Origin: Bombardia bombarda
Lineage: Eukaryota > Ascomycota > Sordariomycetes > Sordariales > Lasiosphaeriaceae
Assembly (NCBI GenBank): GCA_030512295.1
Contig: JAULSR010000006.1
Span: forward strand, 1,426,001-1,490,000
Length of the DNA stretch: 64,000 nt
Direction: 5' to 3'
A program made the translations under genes and the position numbers. Positions 10,710 through 24,000 of the stretch are shown here, in pieces (within the stretch, counting starts at the first letter, position 1; every line of letters starts with the position of its first letter). The notes below the pieces were generated by a model. It saw nothing but the letters and a program-made list of their open reading frames with translations, ran no database searches and was not told the DNA's origin.

Positions 10710-11439
10710 TCACAACAACCCAGCCTTCTTCAACCTCCTCGCCAGATCCCCCTTCGTCTGCTGCATCGGATTCAACTTGGGGTCGCGCGCCATCGCAGCT
10801 GTATCATCGCCGTGCTTGGCAACCAGCCTCTCGAGCCACTCGCGCTCGCGGTCGCTCTGGTGGCGGATGTGCTTCTCCGTCGGGCGCGCGGCCTCCTGCT
10901 CGAGCTCGCGGATAACCGCGGGCCGCTTGGACGGGTCCGGATCAATACCAGCCCACTCCTGGCCGTCGTCCTCGATGTCGTCATTGTCCTCGTCCTCGTT
11001 GTCGCTGTCGAGCGCGTTGAGCGGGTCGCGCAGGGGGTTGGTGCTGCGCAGGATGCGGATGATCTTGCCGTCGGCGTCGCGCTCGACCTTGACCTCGTCG
11101 ACGCGCAGCATGCCCTGGTCGGACGACTGGAAGACGAGGGGGTCCTTGGGGGCGCCGTGCTTCTTGGAGACGCCGCCGGCGGTGGTGCCGAGCTTGGCGA
11201 CGAGGCCGAAGCGGCTGTAGTTTTGGGACATGGTTTCCTTCTTGTTCCTGTTTTTTCGGGAGGGGGTTGGGTCAGTAGGAGGGATAGATGGAGGGAGAGA
11301 GATGGAGGGGAGAAGATACATACCATGCCTTGGCAATGATGCCGCTGCCCATGGGGTTGAGGATCTTGTTGCGGGCGGCCGACATGGTCACTTTGGCGCG
11401 CGATGAGCGCCTCTTGCGTTTTTGTAGCTCGCGACCCAT
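10710..11439 (-). CDS. NOP16: Ribosome biogenesis protein Nop16
   Basis: Two exons on the minus strand, 11439-11324 and 11247-10710, separated by a 76 bp intron (donor gtatgt, acceptor acag), encode 217 aa. The N-terminus MGRELQKRKRRSSRAKV is the basic signature of Nop16, followed by IIAKAW across the splice and by SQNYSRFGLVAKLG, as in the family. The C-terminal half ends with KGDLARRLKKAGLL. An acidic central stretch (DSDNEDEDNDDIEDD) and a helix-rich tail fit the family. Nop16 is a nucleolar factor of 60S ribosomal subunit assembly in late pre-60S particles. The start is fixed by the conserved N-terminus. The ATG in the second exon would delete it. Confidence 0.93.
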
Positions 11440-13130
11440 TATGTGTGTCTGTTCTTCTTGTTCGGGAGAAGATGAGGAGGGGGGAGTGGCGGGGCGATAT
11501 CTGGTGTCGTTCTGGGGTTGATGATGATGATGCAGGCGCTTTTTGGGAGGGACAAAATTTCTGGACAACTCCAGCCCGCGCTTGGCCGATAAGGAGTTTT
11601 CAGTGGGGTTATGTTTCTTATCGTGTATCTACCCTTGCAGTGGTGCTGGGCAATGGACATCCGGCCGGCAGGTAGACAGAGGGATTGACGACGCGCCAGC
11701 TGGCGCCGGGCCGCCACCATCTCTCCGTGTAAGTGGGAGTGAGAGCTCAAGTTGCTTTTGGGTCGTCGTTGAGCTGTGAGCTTTGACAATTGACAGTCAG
11801 TCATGGAACTTGGAAGTCAGCCCCGCTCTAAACCCAACCACTCGTTCGCTTCCCCTCCTCCCTCACATTTCAAGCTGCTGCCACAACTGCGAGCCATCCC
11901 TGTTGTTGACGAACTCCCATTATGACATGTCTCCAGATATTATACTATCCGCCACCCAAATTACGTCGTCCAAGAATATTCGGGCAAATATGAAGTAACC
12001 CGAACACGTCAACAAATGAAATGACAAATCAGCGCTGAAAAGGGGTTATTGTTGGCCACGGCCAAGCTGGGATTCCATTAACAGAATGCACCATACGCCA
12101 TTTCCCATCTCTCTTCCCCATATGCCATGACTTACGTAACATGACATTTAGTCTATAAGCGCCGTCGTCCATGTTGTATGTGTGAATGGCGTCAAACAAC
12201 CAAAAAACATATCATTGCCAGGGGCACTCTTTGATGCAATCTCTTTTAGTCAAGGTCCCCGGGCCGGCTAGTCGAAAGCCTTTACCGAGCCATACCACCT
12301 CTTTCCCCCACATTCACACCACCGACACCCGACGTTCCTGTGCACAGCCACTCTCTCACGAATGGATGGGTAGGTACGTAGGACAACGCAAGACACAACG
12401 CAAGATTACAAGTAAGGAAGCAAACTGGACATGGGGGCGGATAAGATAAGTGTTTATACAAGATCACCATCGAGCCCCCTAGCTAACATGAACCAAAGCT
12501 GGCTTCCTACCTGGGCCTAGCAAGGGTGTCATCGGCCGATATTGATGCGTTCTGCATGCCTTAACGATGCTCCGATGCACGTCGTCGTCCATTGCATCAG
12601 CTTCACATGCATATATATTCTGCATATTATATACATGTATCCTGTATTCCACAGCACCTAACTAACGCACAGCTCACACATCGTACTACCTACAGAGACC
12701 AGGGTGAGGAAAGAGTCAAGAGCTTCTTGCAGCAGCTTGCCGCTTGCAACCAACGACAGCCAACAGCCGTCCTTGCATCTCTGCTACTAAGCAAGCAGGT
12801 CGCCTACTGCAACGACACACAACACCACTCACCCCTCCCCTCTCCTCCCCTCACATATGCATGCTAGTAGCATCCACATACATATCAGTACGCAGGCGTC
12901 TCTACCCAAAATCTTGGCGCGTCCAGCTCTGGTCTAGCTCAGTCCAGCTCAGAGGCAGAAGAAGCTCGTGATGTACACCACCACGGGGTTGTTTATCTTC
13001 TTTTGCTCGTTGGCGGGGGGCCGGGCGGCATTGGTGAGTAACTGACAACCGTGAACCGGGTTCGGATCGGCTAAGGGGGGGAGGATGGAGATGAAGATGG
13101 GGGCGACGCCGGCGGCTACACCCCCGTCAC

Positions 13131-13158
13131 ATCTCCCATCTCCCATCTCCCATCTCCC
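13131..13158. repeat. 7 bp tandem repeat (ATCTCCC)4
   Basis: Four perfect head-to-tail copies of a 7 bp unit, followed by degenerate copies, in non-coding DNA. Confidence 0.9.
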
Positions 13159-13248
13159 ACCTCCCCATCTCCATCTACCTTGCATCCTCCGAGCCAAGTA
13201 CCAGTATGTATGTATGTAGGCAAGGCAAGGCAAGGCAGGCCATCCTGC

Positions 13249-13262
13249 ACACACACACACAC
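13249..13262. repeat. AC dinucleotide tract
   Basis: A short (AC)n microsatellite in the gene-free interval, followed by more loosely repeated CACA-rich sequence to about 13300. Confidence 0.85.
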
Positions 13263-13434
13263 CAACGTATACACACATATACCTACACACATACACACAT
13301 AATCTTTGGTACGCTACTACAGTCGTAGCCCGGCCAAGATAAAAGATTCCTTCCAAATACCTTCCAGAAGCCATCTAGAAGCTCTTTCTGTTTCCTTTCT
13401 TGGCGTCCCCCACCACCCACCACCCACCACCCAG

Positions 13435-13464
13435 CACCATCACCATCACCATCACCATCACCAT
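13435..13464. repeat. Hexanucleotide repeat (CACCAT)5
   Basis: Five perfect copies of CACCAT, immediately preceded by degenerate CCACCCA units from about 13410. It would read as a His-rich run in one frame, but no gene supports that reading. Confidence 0.9.
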
Positions 13465-15339
13465 CACTACCAGCCGCGTACCTACTCGTACATACACACA
13501 TACGTACACACGCCAGCTCTCCCTTCCCCATGCCTCAAGCCCCGCCCCCTCTTCCCTCACATCCCAACGTCTCTATCTATCTCACTATCATCTCTCATGC
13601 AATTCGGCAGAGACAGGACGTTTGTTAGAGCCAGATACTACCTATCTTTGTCGCCTACTACATACCGGGATAGAGACATGGTAATATAGGTACCTACACA
13701 GAATAGGCAATGACCATAGCAACAACAGGTAGACAGCCAAGAAGCTTAACCAACCTCCTATAGCTCCCCTCCCCCCTTGGCTTGCACTCCTCCCCACTCA
13801 CCCCTCCCTCCTCTCTCTCCACCCCCCTACCTAGGTACCCATCTCGATCGCCCACCCACATACCCACTACACGCACGACGGAAGCTAGTAGCAAAGCTAT
13901 GGATGTATACTACACACACTATACTTGTCCGTGATATATGTGATATTCAGAGCTTTCGAGAAGCATCCTAGATAAGGCAGGCAGGCCCAGGCCGGAGCAG
14001 AACAGACAGACAGACATATAGAGAGCTAACCCTGCTACGGTACAGCACGGTACCTGGCTAGTAGAAAACACCTACCCTACCCTGAAGTAGGTATCCAGTT
14101 CGCCATGTCATATCATGGCCTCCCGTTGTCGTCACTTATCAGTGTGCTTCCCGGTCTTCATCTCCAGCCATCTTCAGTTGTGTGGTGTGAGAGAGGAAGG
14201 GAGAGTCAGGAACTGAAGCAGCTAGTCTCCCCACTCCTTCATCCTCCCCTCCACCCCCATTCTTTCTTCCCTCCGTCCCCCTTTCACTCTTTTGCCCCCC
14301 TTATCCAACCAACTAATGGTTGGTTGCTTTCTTCCCTGTCGATCTGTCTGATCTGATCTGGTTCGCAACGGCTTCTTTCAACAACCCAGTGGCAATGACA
14401 TAATGCCCAGACAAGCAAACTGGCAACCTTCATAATAGTAGTATCCTAGTAGACAAAGTACAACACAAGAGAGAAAGAGAGACATGTAGATGCCAAGTGC
14501 CTCCTTGGGGGTTTCAAACAATCTCACCACTGCAAAGATAGTCATAACATGACGGTATAATGTCCAACATCCGGAAGAGTTCATGTCACAACACACACAC
14601 ATCCACAAGCAAACAACCAAGATACAAACAACCTATGTAATTACGGTCCATTTCAACTAAATGCTCCACCCATATCATTCATTCCCCAATCCGAGTACCC
14701 TATGTTTGAGATAGTCTCCTATAATAGTAATAAACCCCCATAGTCTTTCTTTCTTGTCTTCATACCCGACATGTAAACACATAAAATAGCCAAGACCAGC
14801 CAGACCAGACCAGACCGCGCCCCCTCCCCCAAGACACCAAACCAACCCAACCCAGCTTTGCCTACCAATTGTATATACTCCCCTCTTCCAAAGTAGTGGT
14901 GGTAAATCCCATATAGTAGTAATCCCATTTGTGTGTGTGTTGTGTTGTGTCTTTGTGTTGTGTGTACATGATACATGATGATGATGATGATGATTGAGAA
15001 GAAAAGCGTCCAGAAAAAAAGGGCCGTGTACCATTTGCTCTTGTATCCATATCACGGAAAGAAGAAAGAAAATACGTAAAAAAAAAAAAGGACAACCCGT
15101 GGGAACCCTGGCTTGCGCGCATCATTTGAAAAGGAGATAGTCATGCCTCTCCAAGGCATCAATCCTCATCATCACCCAAACTCTTGGAACATAATAAAAC
15201 GAAAAAAAACCCCACATCCCCAAACCCCATCAACGCCTTGCTTCTTTGTTTGACACACACATACACACATATTTGTCCCGTCCGTCCGTCCGTCTATCAT
15301 CATCTATCGTGATGTTCTCTCTCCCTCTCTCTCTCTCTC

Positions 15340-17998
15340 TCAAAACATGATCCACTCAACCTCTACCCCCGGCCCCGTAATGCACTTTGTCCAGTTAAAC
15401 GGCCCCCCACGAAGCATGCTGCTCCTCATCTTTGACCCATTAGCAGCAGCATTGGCGTCCTCCTTCCAATCACCCGCCCAGAGCCGTTCCAGCACATCGA
15501 GCGCCGCCAGGTTATTCATATACCCACTGCGCGCCATAATGTCGCGACACTTGGACCTCACAATGTTCTGCTGCAGCTCATTGACGCACTCGCTGCCCGC
15601 CACAAACAGCGGCCAGAGCAGGAACTTCTCGGCGCTGCTCCCCGACTCGAGGCTGGTGGCGTAGTACACCACCTGGCTGACCAGGTTGCGGAAGTTGGCG
15701 TGCGCGCTCGGCACGTTGGGGCTGGCCAGCCGCTCCGTGTACAGCAGTGCCGCGTACCGGAACGCCTCGCTGAGCGAGCCGAGGTCGCGCACCTGGGCAC
15801 CTGTGGGCGGAGGCGCCGACGACGCCGGGAGCAATGATGCCACCACCCGCGACGCGTCAAACTCCCAGCTCTGCAGGGCGATGCGTGCGTCCTTCCACTC
15901 GCGCCAGAATGTGCTCCGGTGGTCATCGTACGCCGTTGGCGAGTGCAGCGGCGATGTTGGGCCCATCATGTCATCGTCGTCAAGCGTGGTGCCGAACCCG
16001 TTGCCGTCAAAGCGTACGCCGCCAAACAACTGGTGTTCGTTGCCCATATGAGAGGACGCCTTGAACGAGTTGGCCAAGGGTGAGGATGCCCGTGATGATC
16101 CACCGGCACGGGTGTGGGCAGTGTTTGCGAGGAGGTTCTGGACTGGGCGGTGTTGGGAGAGTAGATTGAGGCGACCTAGCTTGCTGATTGTCCTGAAGAG
16201 CTCCCGATCGCAGCCGACGAGGTTCTCGGCACCGGGGGGTAGGAGCTGGGCGTCGGGAGTGACGCCGTAGAAATGGGTATTGAGCTGTGCTTCGCGGTCA
16301 TTGATGCTGGCAGATATGGCGTCAAAGTAGGTAAAGACTGCTTCCATCCAGGCCGACTCCCTGGATGGCGGGAATGGCGACAAGCGGCGCATGCCGAGTA
16401 TCTTCTTGACGCCAGCAAACTGAGTATGGAACTTGGCGATGCCGGACTCAGCCATCCGGTAGTGACACAACATGAGAATGGTAGCCAACCCTGAATCGTG
16501 TGTCGACTTGTCTGAGTCGTTTAGCTGTTCATTCAGCAGGTGGACAGCCAGATTCCGGTGCTGGTACTCTTCCGAAAGCGATTGATCCTCCGGTTGCTGA
16601 TCCGACATGCTGTCTATAGGGCTTATGTCTAGCCGCTTCTCCCCAATATCCCGGCCGTGTCCGAGACTTAACCTCCGCTTCATCCTTAGGTTGCAAGACG
16701 CGAGCGCGCAGATGGCGTGTTGTAAGCTTCTGCTAGTCGCAGCAAGCTGTAAAATGTGTTCTCTAAAAGGGTTCCCAGGGCTGTCGATAAATACCATGCC
16801 TGGACACATCGTTTTTTCATAGTAGTCCATAAAGAAAGGCATCTTGTTGATAAGATCAGGCCCAACGCGCAGGCTGGGTGATGGCGGCTGTGAAGGAAAT
16901 GAAGACCAATGCGTGTTATTGTGGTCTGGAACGCTATGAGATACCGATTCTTCGTCGGTGTTAGAGGGGGCCCAAAAAGGCGCGTGGCTCTGGGCGCTGG
17001 TGCTGTACGTATCCATATCGGGGGTCCCAGGGACTTGCAGCTTGATGTTAGTACTCGAATTCTAAACATGTAGGATATGCATGCTTACTGAAAACCTCGC
17101 TCTCTTGGATCCTGCGGCTCAGCTGGGCTTCCAAGCTGTCCACATGGGAGAGGTGAGACTGCATGCTCGAGCTCGGCTCCGAAGGGCCGTAGGCAAGGCT
17201 GGGACACGAGGTCGGAGCCCTCGATGATTCAATCATGATGGCGGAGACTGGGCTCTGCGGGCCGGGCGAGCCATGTCCTGGGTAACTGTCGTACATGACG
17301 GTTGGGCTGTGGAGATACTGGGGAACATCTTCCCTCTTGAAGGTATGCCCAAGCGGAGACATGTAATCGACCTCGCTCATCGAATCCATCGACGACGCCA
17401 TCATATCGCCGTGCGGCGAGTGAGGCAGCTGAAGGTTCATTCCTGGGTACCTGTGCCCGTCGTTCGTAGGCATGCTGGAAGCAAAGGGGATGTGAGTCCA
17501 ACCGGCTGGCGCATGCTGCTCCGTGGGCGACATGTGATGAGACATGTCGTAGGGGTGGTAAGGCGTCGTCGGCATCGAGCCGTTGCGATCCCCAGACATA
17601 TCGAGGTCCTCCCGGCCATATCTCATCTGGTCATCCTGCTCGATCCATGGTGCTGTTGAGGCGGTAGAGCTGGTACGCGTCCGTGTCGTCGGGGACTTGA
17701 CGGTCTTTCCGGGGTTCACTGGGGGAGCCTTTGCAATGGGAAGCGATAGACCGCGAAGCTTGCCGCGGCTGGCGACGCCGACACCCCATGTCAGCTGGGT
17801 CTTGTAGCCAGAGCACTCGTTGCCGATTTCGAGACATTGTGAGCAGTAGGGCCTCCTCCGGTCGCACTTCACGTTCCGCTTGGCGCAGGTGAAGCAGTCG
17901 TCGGCGGCTCCGCCGGCGGGAGCGCGTCTTCTTCGCTTCCGCGCAGAGGCGGCATCTTTGGCGGTGGCATTGCCAGGCGTGTTGAGGGGAGCCGTCAT
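15340..17998 (-). CDS. Zn2Cys6 transcription factor with fungal-specific regulatory domain
   Basis: Two exons on the minus strand (17998-17089 and 17033-15340) with a 55 bp intron (donor gtaagc, branch gtactaac, acceptor gcaag) give 867 aa. A basic stretch KRRRRAP precedes the binuclear cluster C35-x2-C38-x6-C45-x6-C52-x2-C55-x6-C62, the classical Zn(II)2Cys6 DNA-binding motif. It is followed by SGYKTQLTWGVGVASRGKLR, a block conserved after the cluster in a subset of these regulators. Residues about 65-365 are Pro/Ser/His-rich and probably disordered. The C-terminal part from about residue 366 (LINKMPFFMDYYEKTMCPG onward) resembles the Fungal_trans_2 regulatory region. It is a nuclear transcription regulator whose target pathway cannot be told. 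Its 5' side faces a 13 kb gene desert, which is unusual and suggests complex regulation. The start is the ATG just upstream of the basic segment. Confidence 0.9.
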
Positions 17999-20900
17999 GT
18001 TGGCGGTATTTTTGTTTATAAGGCGAGACGGTTAAGTATCTCTACTGTGTGCTGTTGCTGCAAGATGAAGAGCCGGTTTCCAGAACGGTCATGGAGAGAG
18101 AAGATCCGACGGCAAGCAGCTATAGTGTATATCCAAGACACGGTCCAGCCCTCAATGGCGACGGCTGACTGGTGTGGGTAAATGGACGTTAATATGGAAA
18201 GACTCTGGGCCCATAGCACGGCAGAACAAGACGACCTGGAACTGGGAGAGAGGGCAGAGAGGGTAGCATCTGGGGAAGGGCACCTCAGGCGGTTGTTGGT
18301 AAACGGCCTGTTTTTAATCAAAGCAGCAGCTGCCAGACGATTACCTACCACCAGCGCAGTGGATGGATGGATGCATGGGATGGCACGGGGATGGGGATGG
18401 GATGCGGCACCCCCATGAAGGGCCCCATCATCACCTCCCTTCCTCTCTTCCACCCCTTCCCCTTCCACCCCCTTCACGCCATCGAGAGGTACACAAAGGT
18501 ACATTGAGGCTAGAGCCAAGGGCCCCACGGCCGGGGGCGGAGGAGGTCCTGGAGCGGTGCAACGGCCGCGCGAATGGGACCGCGGGAGGACAGGTGACGG
18601 GGGGGAGGGGGCGCTGGGGGGTTGACGGGGGTGTGAAAAGTGGAGGAGGGAGGGGGTGTCTTGGTTCCACGCCCCCAGGCCCTGCCTGCACCAGCACACC
18701 AGCAAAGCAACAACGCCTGGGCCTAAGACTCTCTAAATGGTGTGCGCGCTCAATGAAATGGAATGGTGAAGTTGATTCAGGTCTCTCTCCTCTCGGTACT
18801 ATCGGTAGTCGATGCAGAATACTCGTAGGCTGCCCGTACTGATTGATGAATGAAAACTAGAGAGGCAGAGATTCAGACAACAAACAGCCAACTGCCGAGC
18901 AGCAAAGGCAAACAGCAAATAATTTGGAAATGGGCAGAGAGTGAAAAAGCTGAAGGCGCGGCGCGTCATTGGCTCGTTCGAGACGGGCGCTGCCTTTCGG
19001 GCTGAAGGTTCAATCGCCGACACAGCGTTCGAGTGGATGAGGAGATTTTGTGAGGGGCGTCGAATCAAAGACCAGAGAAGGAACGACACGGCAGAGCGAT
19101 ACCTAGCCCCATTGTAGGCTCCCAAGCTCCTTTGATACCAGGTACCTACACGCAAGTAGGTCATCGTTTGCCCATTTGCATGGCAATTCGCTGCTCACCA
19201 TCGGAAGTGCCCGAAACTTCTTCACATCTCGCACTCGACAAATTTCAGGTTCTCGGGCAGGTCCATGGCGGGTCCGTATTCGGGAGAATTCGGTGCGCTA
19301 CCAACCCTCTCCAACTCCGAGAACTTCCCAAAACTGCCCTAGGCAGTGGAGAGACGGCAGAGAGGAGGCAGGCGCGACTGCTGCGAGGCAGGCAATTAAA
19401 AAGCTGGCAGTGACGAGTGTGAAGCGAATGCTCCTGCTCCTGCTCCTGCTCCTGCTCCGCGACGAGCGACTGTGGGCGCCCGCCGCACAACTTAGCAAGT
19501 TGCGAGCAGGTGCAGCTACTGGCGCCGTCAGTGGAACATGGGGTTCCTTGCCAGCGCAACATGCCCAGGCTGGGGGTGGAAAAGGCACCAGGTGCAAAAA
19601 AAAAAAGGGCTTTGCAGCAAGCAGGCGGCAGAGCACCTGTGCTCGCTGTGATTGCAGGAACACCAATAAGGTAGTTTTGGGGCAGTTGAACTGCACTTGC
19701 GATTTGCATGTGTCCGGGCCATGTCTTCTGCTCACTGCTGCTGCCAGCCTTCGATCCTCCCTTGGGTAAGTACCTCAGGTACGAAGCACCTTACCCTACC
19801 ATTACACAGCAGACCGGCGCAAGGATACCCGGGAGGGGTTGTCGTTGACTTGCAGACGACGGGGCGGGGCTGGACAGGGACGAAGCAGGTAATCGCTCAT
19901 TGGCTACACTGCATGTTGCCTGGAGAGAAGAGCGCGGGGGATTGTCAACTCAATTCATTCCTCCCCAAGCCTTTCCCTGATGAGCCTGCCTGAGTTGCCT
20001 GAGACCCGTCCTTTGTCTCTCTTTCAAGGTCCAAAGTGGGCTGTCGTCGCCAGGACCACCAATCCTGTGTAAGCTATGGAATACAAACTTCTAACTCTAT
20101 CGAACCACATGCGATTCACAACCAGGCCCCGGATCTAAATCCTCTAGGAGAGGTAATTACCCCTGTGTCGGATAGGCGTTGATAGGTGTTTTATTTCCAC
20201 CTCTACGCTTCTTCCCGACGATGGACATTCGGAACACCTAGCTCAGTTCAGATGATTGCCGCTGAGGCATCTGCAGCTCTGTAGTAAGGCAACTATAGGC
20301 ATGGGCTCCAAAGAGCGGTAGAGCTGTTGACCATCATAGCGCAATATGAAGCACGTGAAATGGATAAGACAAACTGCCTTCATCCTCGGTATTTCATAGT
20401 TCGTCTGGTCTTTGTTGGACGCTACGGCAACTCGGTGCGTAGTTAGTATAGTCTGTAAGACTAAGACAGGGGCCCCCAGAATCGTTCTCATCGCTAACCG
20501 CGAACCCCCATTCTCTCTCTCCATGGGCTGTTCCCTGTTGCAAACCAAACACACGCGACCCAGGGCCAAATCTGAGGACAGGTGGGCTTATGCTCGTCCA
20601 GCATCCTGATATCGTCGCCTGCTGTCAATCTCGCCATCCACCGTCAACGGCGTCTGCCGTCATCGACAGTCCTGGGCCCCGTTCTGATTTAGCTACGCAG
20701 TGCTACCATACCTATGGTGGATAAAGCTGTGACTTGACGGTACTTGGGGGGTTGGTCGGGCTGTAGCACCCGATCTCGTATCAGCGGTGCTCTCCTCCTG
20801 TCGACGAGATTCCATTTGTGGCCTCAATTGCAGAGTGAGAACGAGTGACGAGCTATGAAAATAAATTCACACCGGTGAGTTGGCTCATCACGGCTGCTCC

Positions 20901-23900
20901 AGCGTGCATGTCATGGCCATGTGAGGCATCCTGCAAAGCAGAACAAGCCACAACACAAATTGCTTGCTGCTGTCATTCCTCGCCCGGTTGACGCCGAAGC
21001 TACAGCACGCGAACCACGCGATGAGATGGCACGACCTGCGCTGTCAGGTCCGAGTGGGGGTCTGAGTGATTGTTGCGCGCCCAGGGCCACCATCAGTATA
21101 TTACTGACGGTACTTTTAATATAAACCACCACTGGCTATCTTGGTTCTTGGGTCAGAGAGCCACTGATGAGACAGACGCATCCATTGCCCATGGCACGTA
21201 GCGAGTGACTATGGCCCTAAAGCCCGGTGTGGAGTGAACTTCATCTTTGAGAATGTCGGTCAAGCTTCATTCACATGGCAACCCAAGCTCACTAAGGTGC
21301 AATTCTGAACCGTTGTCAGAGTCGAAACCCCCAGCGAGTAGCCTCCGACTTGGTCCTTGGTCCTTGGCCAGATGATGAGCGATAAAAATAGCCGAGCTTG
21401 GTTTAGGAGAAGCCATATATGCTCCCCGACCGATATCGACGTCGTCTCGTCGACGGGGATAGCAGCTAGGGTATTTTGGCTTTGGCGTTTTGCCGTTAGC
21501 ATAAAGACACACCCGTTCAATCAAGGTTGAGTTTAGGTGACCGTTGCGCATATAGCTTGACTGTTGTTAGCTCCTCAGCACTGCAGGTTAGTGTCCGAAG
21601 AAAACTTGGCGAAGTAACTTGACGCTGACATCACGAGCAATCCAAAGCCAATCAGCCCACTAGGTAAACGCTTCCACACAGGCTTCGATCGGGCTTCCAT
21701 ACATACCTAAGGCAACTTCAGCAAGCTCAGCCAAGGTACCTTACCGCTGGCCAAGTAAAAACTTCCGACGGGGCCGAAGAGATAGATCTACCTGGCTGGC
21801 ATTGGCAGCATCCTCCCTGACCTTCCGGTGACAGTTTTCCCTGCCGAAACTCCAGAGGCAAGGAAATGTCGATATGTACTAGTCTAGTTTGGATATAAAT
21901 TGAGAATTGATCAACAACTAGACAAAATATGGATGGAATATTGGCTGGCAGCATGGTGTAAATGGGTTGATGAACGAATGTCGGTGATAAGGCAATGAAA
22001 TGGAAGTATGGCAGCATTGCCAATAGTAAAAGGTTTGGTTGGGGTGGACCCGCGACTTCCGCATTTGACGCCCACAGGCATCGTATGCGCCTTCCCTACG
22101 AATTGCCTGCGGCTTGGATGTTGTTGAGATGCCAAGCTAAGAAGACAGGAAACCTGAGGCGAGCCCAGAAACCTCAATACCTTCAAATGCAAATTTACAA
22201 AGTTGATATCTCTCGAGCACGTCCCTACCACAGCTCGGCAGAATCCCAGTAGCAATGTCACATAATAAAGCCGACGGTGAATACGGTAATAGGTAAGGCC
22301 AGCATAAGCCTCGGTGATTGAGTTTGAGATGCTGCGCCAGTGGAATGAGCTAGTGAGCTGCCATCTGAAAACATCTCGACGATCAACCCAACACCGAGCA
22401 ACCTCTAGTTCTACCTACCCAACCCGAGGTATGACAATATCCGTGTTCGTACCACCAAGCGCGCAAAGCTCCCAGTCTGGCGGCGTCGGCGACAGCGACC
22501 GCGACAAACCAAGCGACGGCATCGACGAGAATTCGAGGCAATTAACGCACCCCCTTCAAACCAGATTCTGATTCTTGGCAGGCCACCACGGCCACAACCA
22601 CCACCACCACCACGGAAAAGAATCTCAAATGCATGTACTCCCAAGTCTCGCTGGACAATGCGTTGATCGCCACTCCTTTTGGCGACGACCGCACTCGACC
22701 AGACGACCACCAACCTCATCGTGCCGCCACAGCACCCAATACGCTCCCTCAATCTTCCCGTCTCTTTAGCGACTGACGCCACTACAGTAAGCCGCTGACG
22801 ACGAGTTAGGCTACATTTTCCTGCTCTTCGCAAAAAATGCTCCTCGCAGTCTCTCAAAAGGTGGCGTATTGCAAATGGCAAATCTCTCCCCAAACTAGGT
22901 CCGTTGCTCCCGAGCAGGAGATCCAGGGTCTAAACATCTACCGTTTCCCACGGCTTGGCCTAGCCCAGCCTGGCAAGAAATCCCGTTGTCAAAACCCTGA
23001 CGGATGCACATTTGCACGGCAACTGCATCTTCTGCCAATGGGAGGACGAGGACGAGGGCATTGAAGGAAGCAGGAGCAGCTAAACGAACAACTTATCGCC
23101 GTTGACAGCATATGCATACACGGCACTAACATTGCATTATGCTGCTGCTGTGTCCATACTAGTTAACACCTCATTGTTAGGTGGTGTGTCACCCTGACGA
23201 CGTAAGGGTCCAACAACCTAAAGGAGCAGTGCTGCTGCAATACTATCTTACTGTTGTGCTCTGACACGGGCGACAGCGACAATCAACCATACCCAATATG
23301 CCAGATAGTTAGTGTACCATGAGGTATAGATGATATGACTTTCCGACCGTTGTGCTACCCAGTGTAGCGATATATGGAATGGGATCCACGAACATATTGC
23401 CCTCCTCGGCGGGCGCTTCTAAAAACAAAAGTCGGAGATTTCGCTTCGGCTAGCCCAAGTCTCAGTTTCCCCTCCCCATGGGCTGGTTGGTAGCGAAACT
23501 GCCCGGTCGTGTCGCGTGCTGTGCGACGCAGTTAATATCTACATTCTACACAGGCGGTTAAGGAGGGGATCTCCATGGAATTTGCTCGTGGGATATCCGC
23601 CGATGCACGTGTATCCCATGGTTCTGAAGAGGGTATGCGATTGACGTTGAAGGGAGAGGGGGTGTTCTTTCTCATTGACAGGCCAGGCGGGGCACGAATT
23701 GTGGCCCGCCACGCAGGCACTAACAGCACCAATAACAACAACACACAAAAACACACAACAACAGATAACTTCCATGGTCTTGGCTCGTTGCTCCCCCCAA
23801 ACTCTGCTTGCATCGTCGCCGAACTCGTTTCTGCAAACGCTGCAGACGTAGCCCGTGCGCATATTTCTGCTTCTTGGTTATTTGTGGTCCCCGAAAGAGG

Positions 23901-24000
23901 CTTGATGCTAGCCCGGGTTGCGAAATCGTCCCTAAACAAGGGGCTGCTGAACTAGTGCGCAAAACTGTTAGTGCCATCGGCGCGTCAACGGGCGGTTCCT
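17999..24000. other. Gene desert, proximal part (upstream of the Zn2Cys6 gene)
   Basis: The first 6 kb upstream of the regulator hold no recognisable gene on either strand. The first 700 bp are G/C-rich with purine and pyrimidine tracts and are likely promoter and leader. Further out there are a CTCCTG hexamer repeat (19431-19454) and AGGTACCT palindromes at 19140 and 21734. Open frames of 100-230 codons exist but are repeat-driven or lack any motif. Confidence 0.5.
19431..19454. repeat. Hexanucleotide repeat (CTCCTG)4
   Basis: Four perfect copies of CTCCTG in the gene desert upstream of the Zn2Cys6 gene. Confidence 0.9.

Larger units (their letters stand above)
11440..15339. other. 3.9 kb gene-free, microsatellite-rich interval
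   Basis: Only the NOP16 promoter faces this interval; the other flank is the 3' end of the Zn2Cys6 gene. It contains a dense set of simple repeats: a 7 bp unit at 13131-13158, an AC tract at 13249-13262, CACCAT at 13435-13464, and CT and CCGT tracts near 15280-15343. There are several tracts of CT, CA or CCCT composition. No open frame shows a domain, coding composition or credible splice chain. Part of it may be transcribed as the 3' untranslated region of the regulator or as non-coding RNA. Confidence 0.5.

Noticed and set aside
13410..13470. CRISPR-like regular repeat
   Set aside because: The units are contiguous hexamers without spacers; this is a microsatellite in a eukaryotic genome.
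13306..13689. Open frame with a poly-His run
   Set aside because: The His run is the CACCAT microsatellite in translation. No splice chain or domain.
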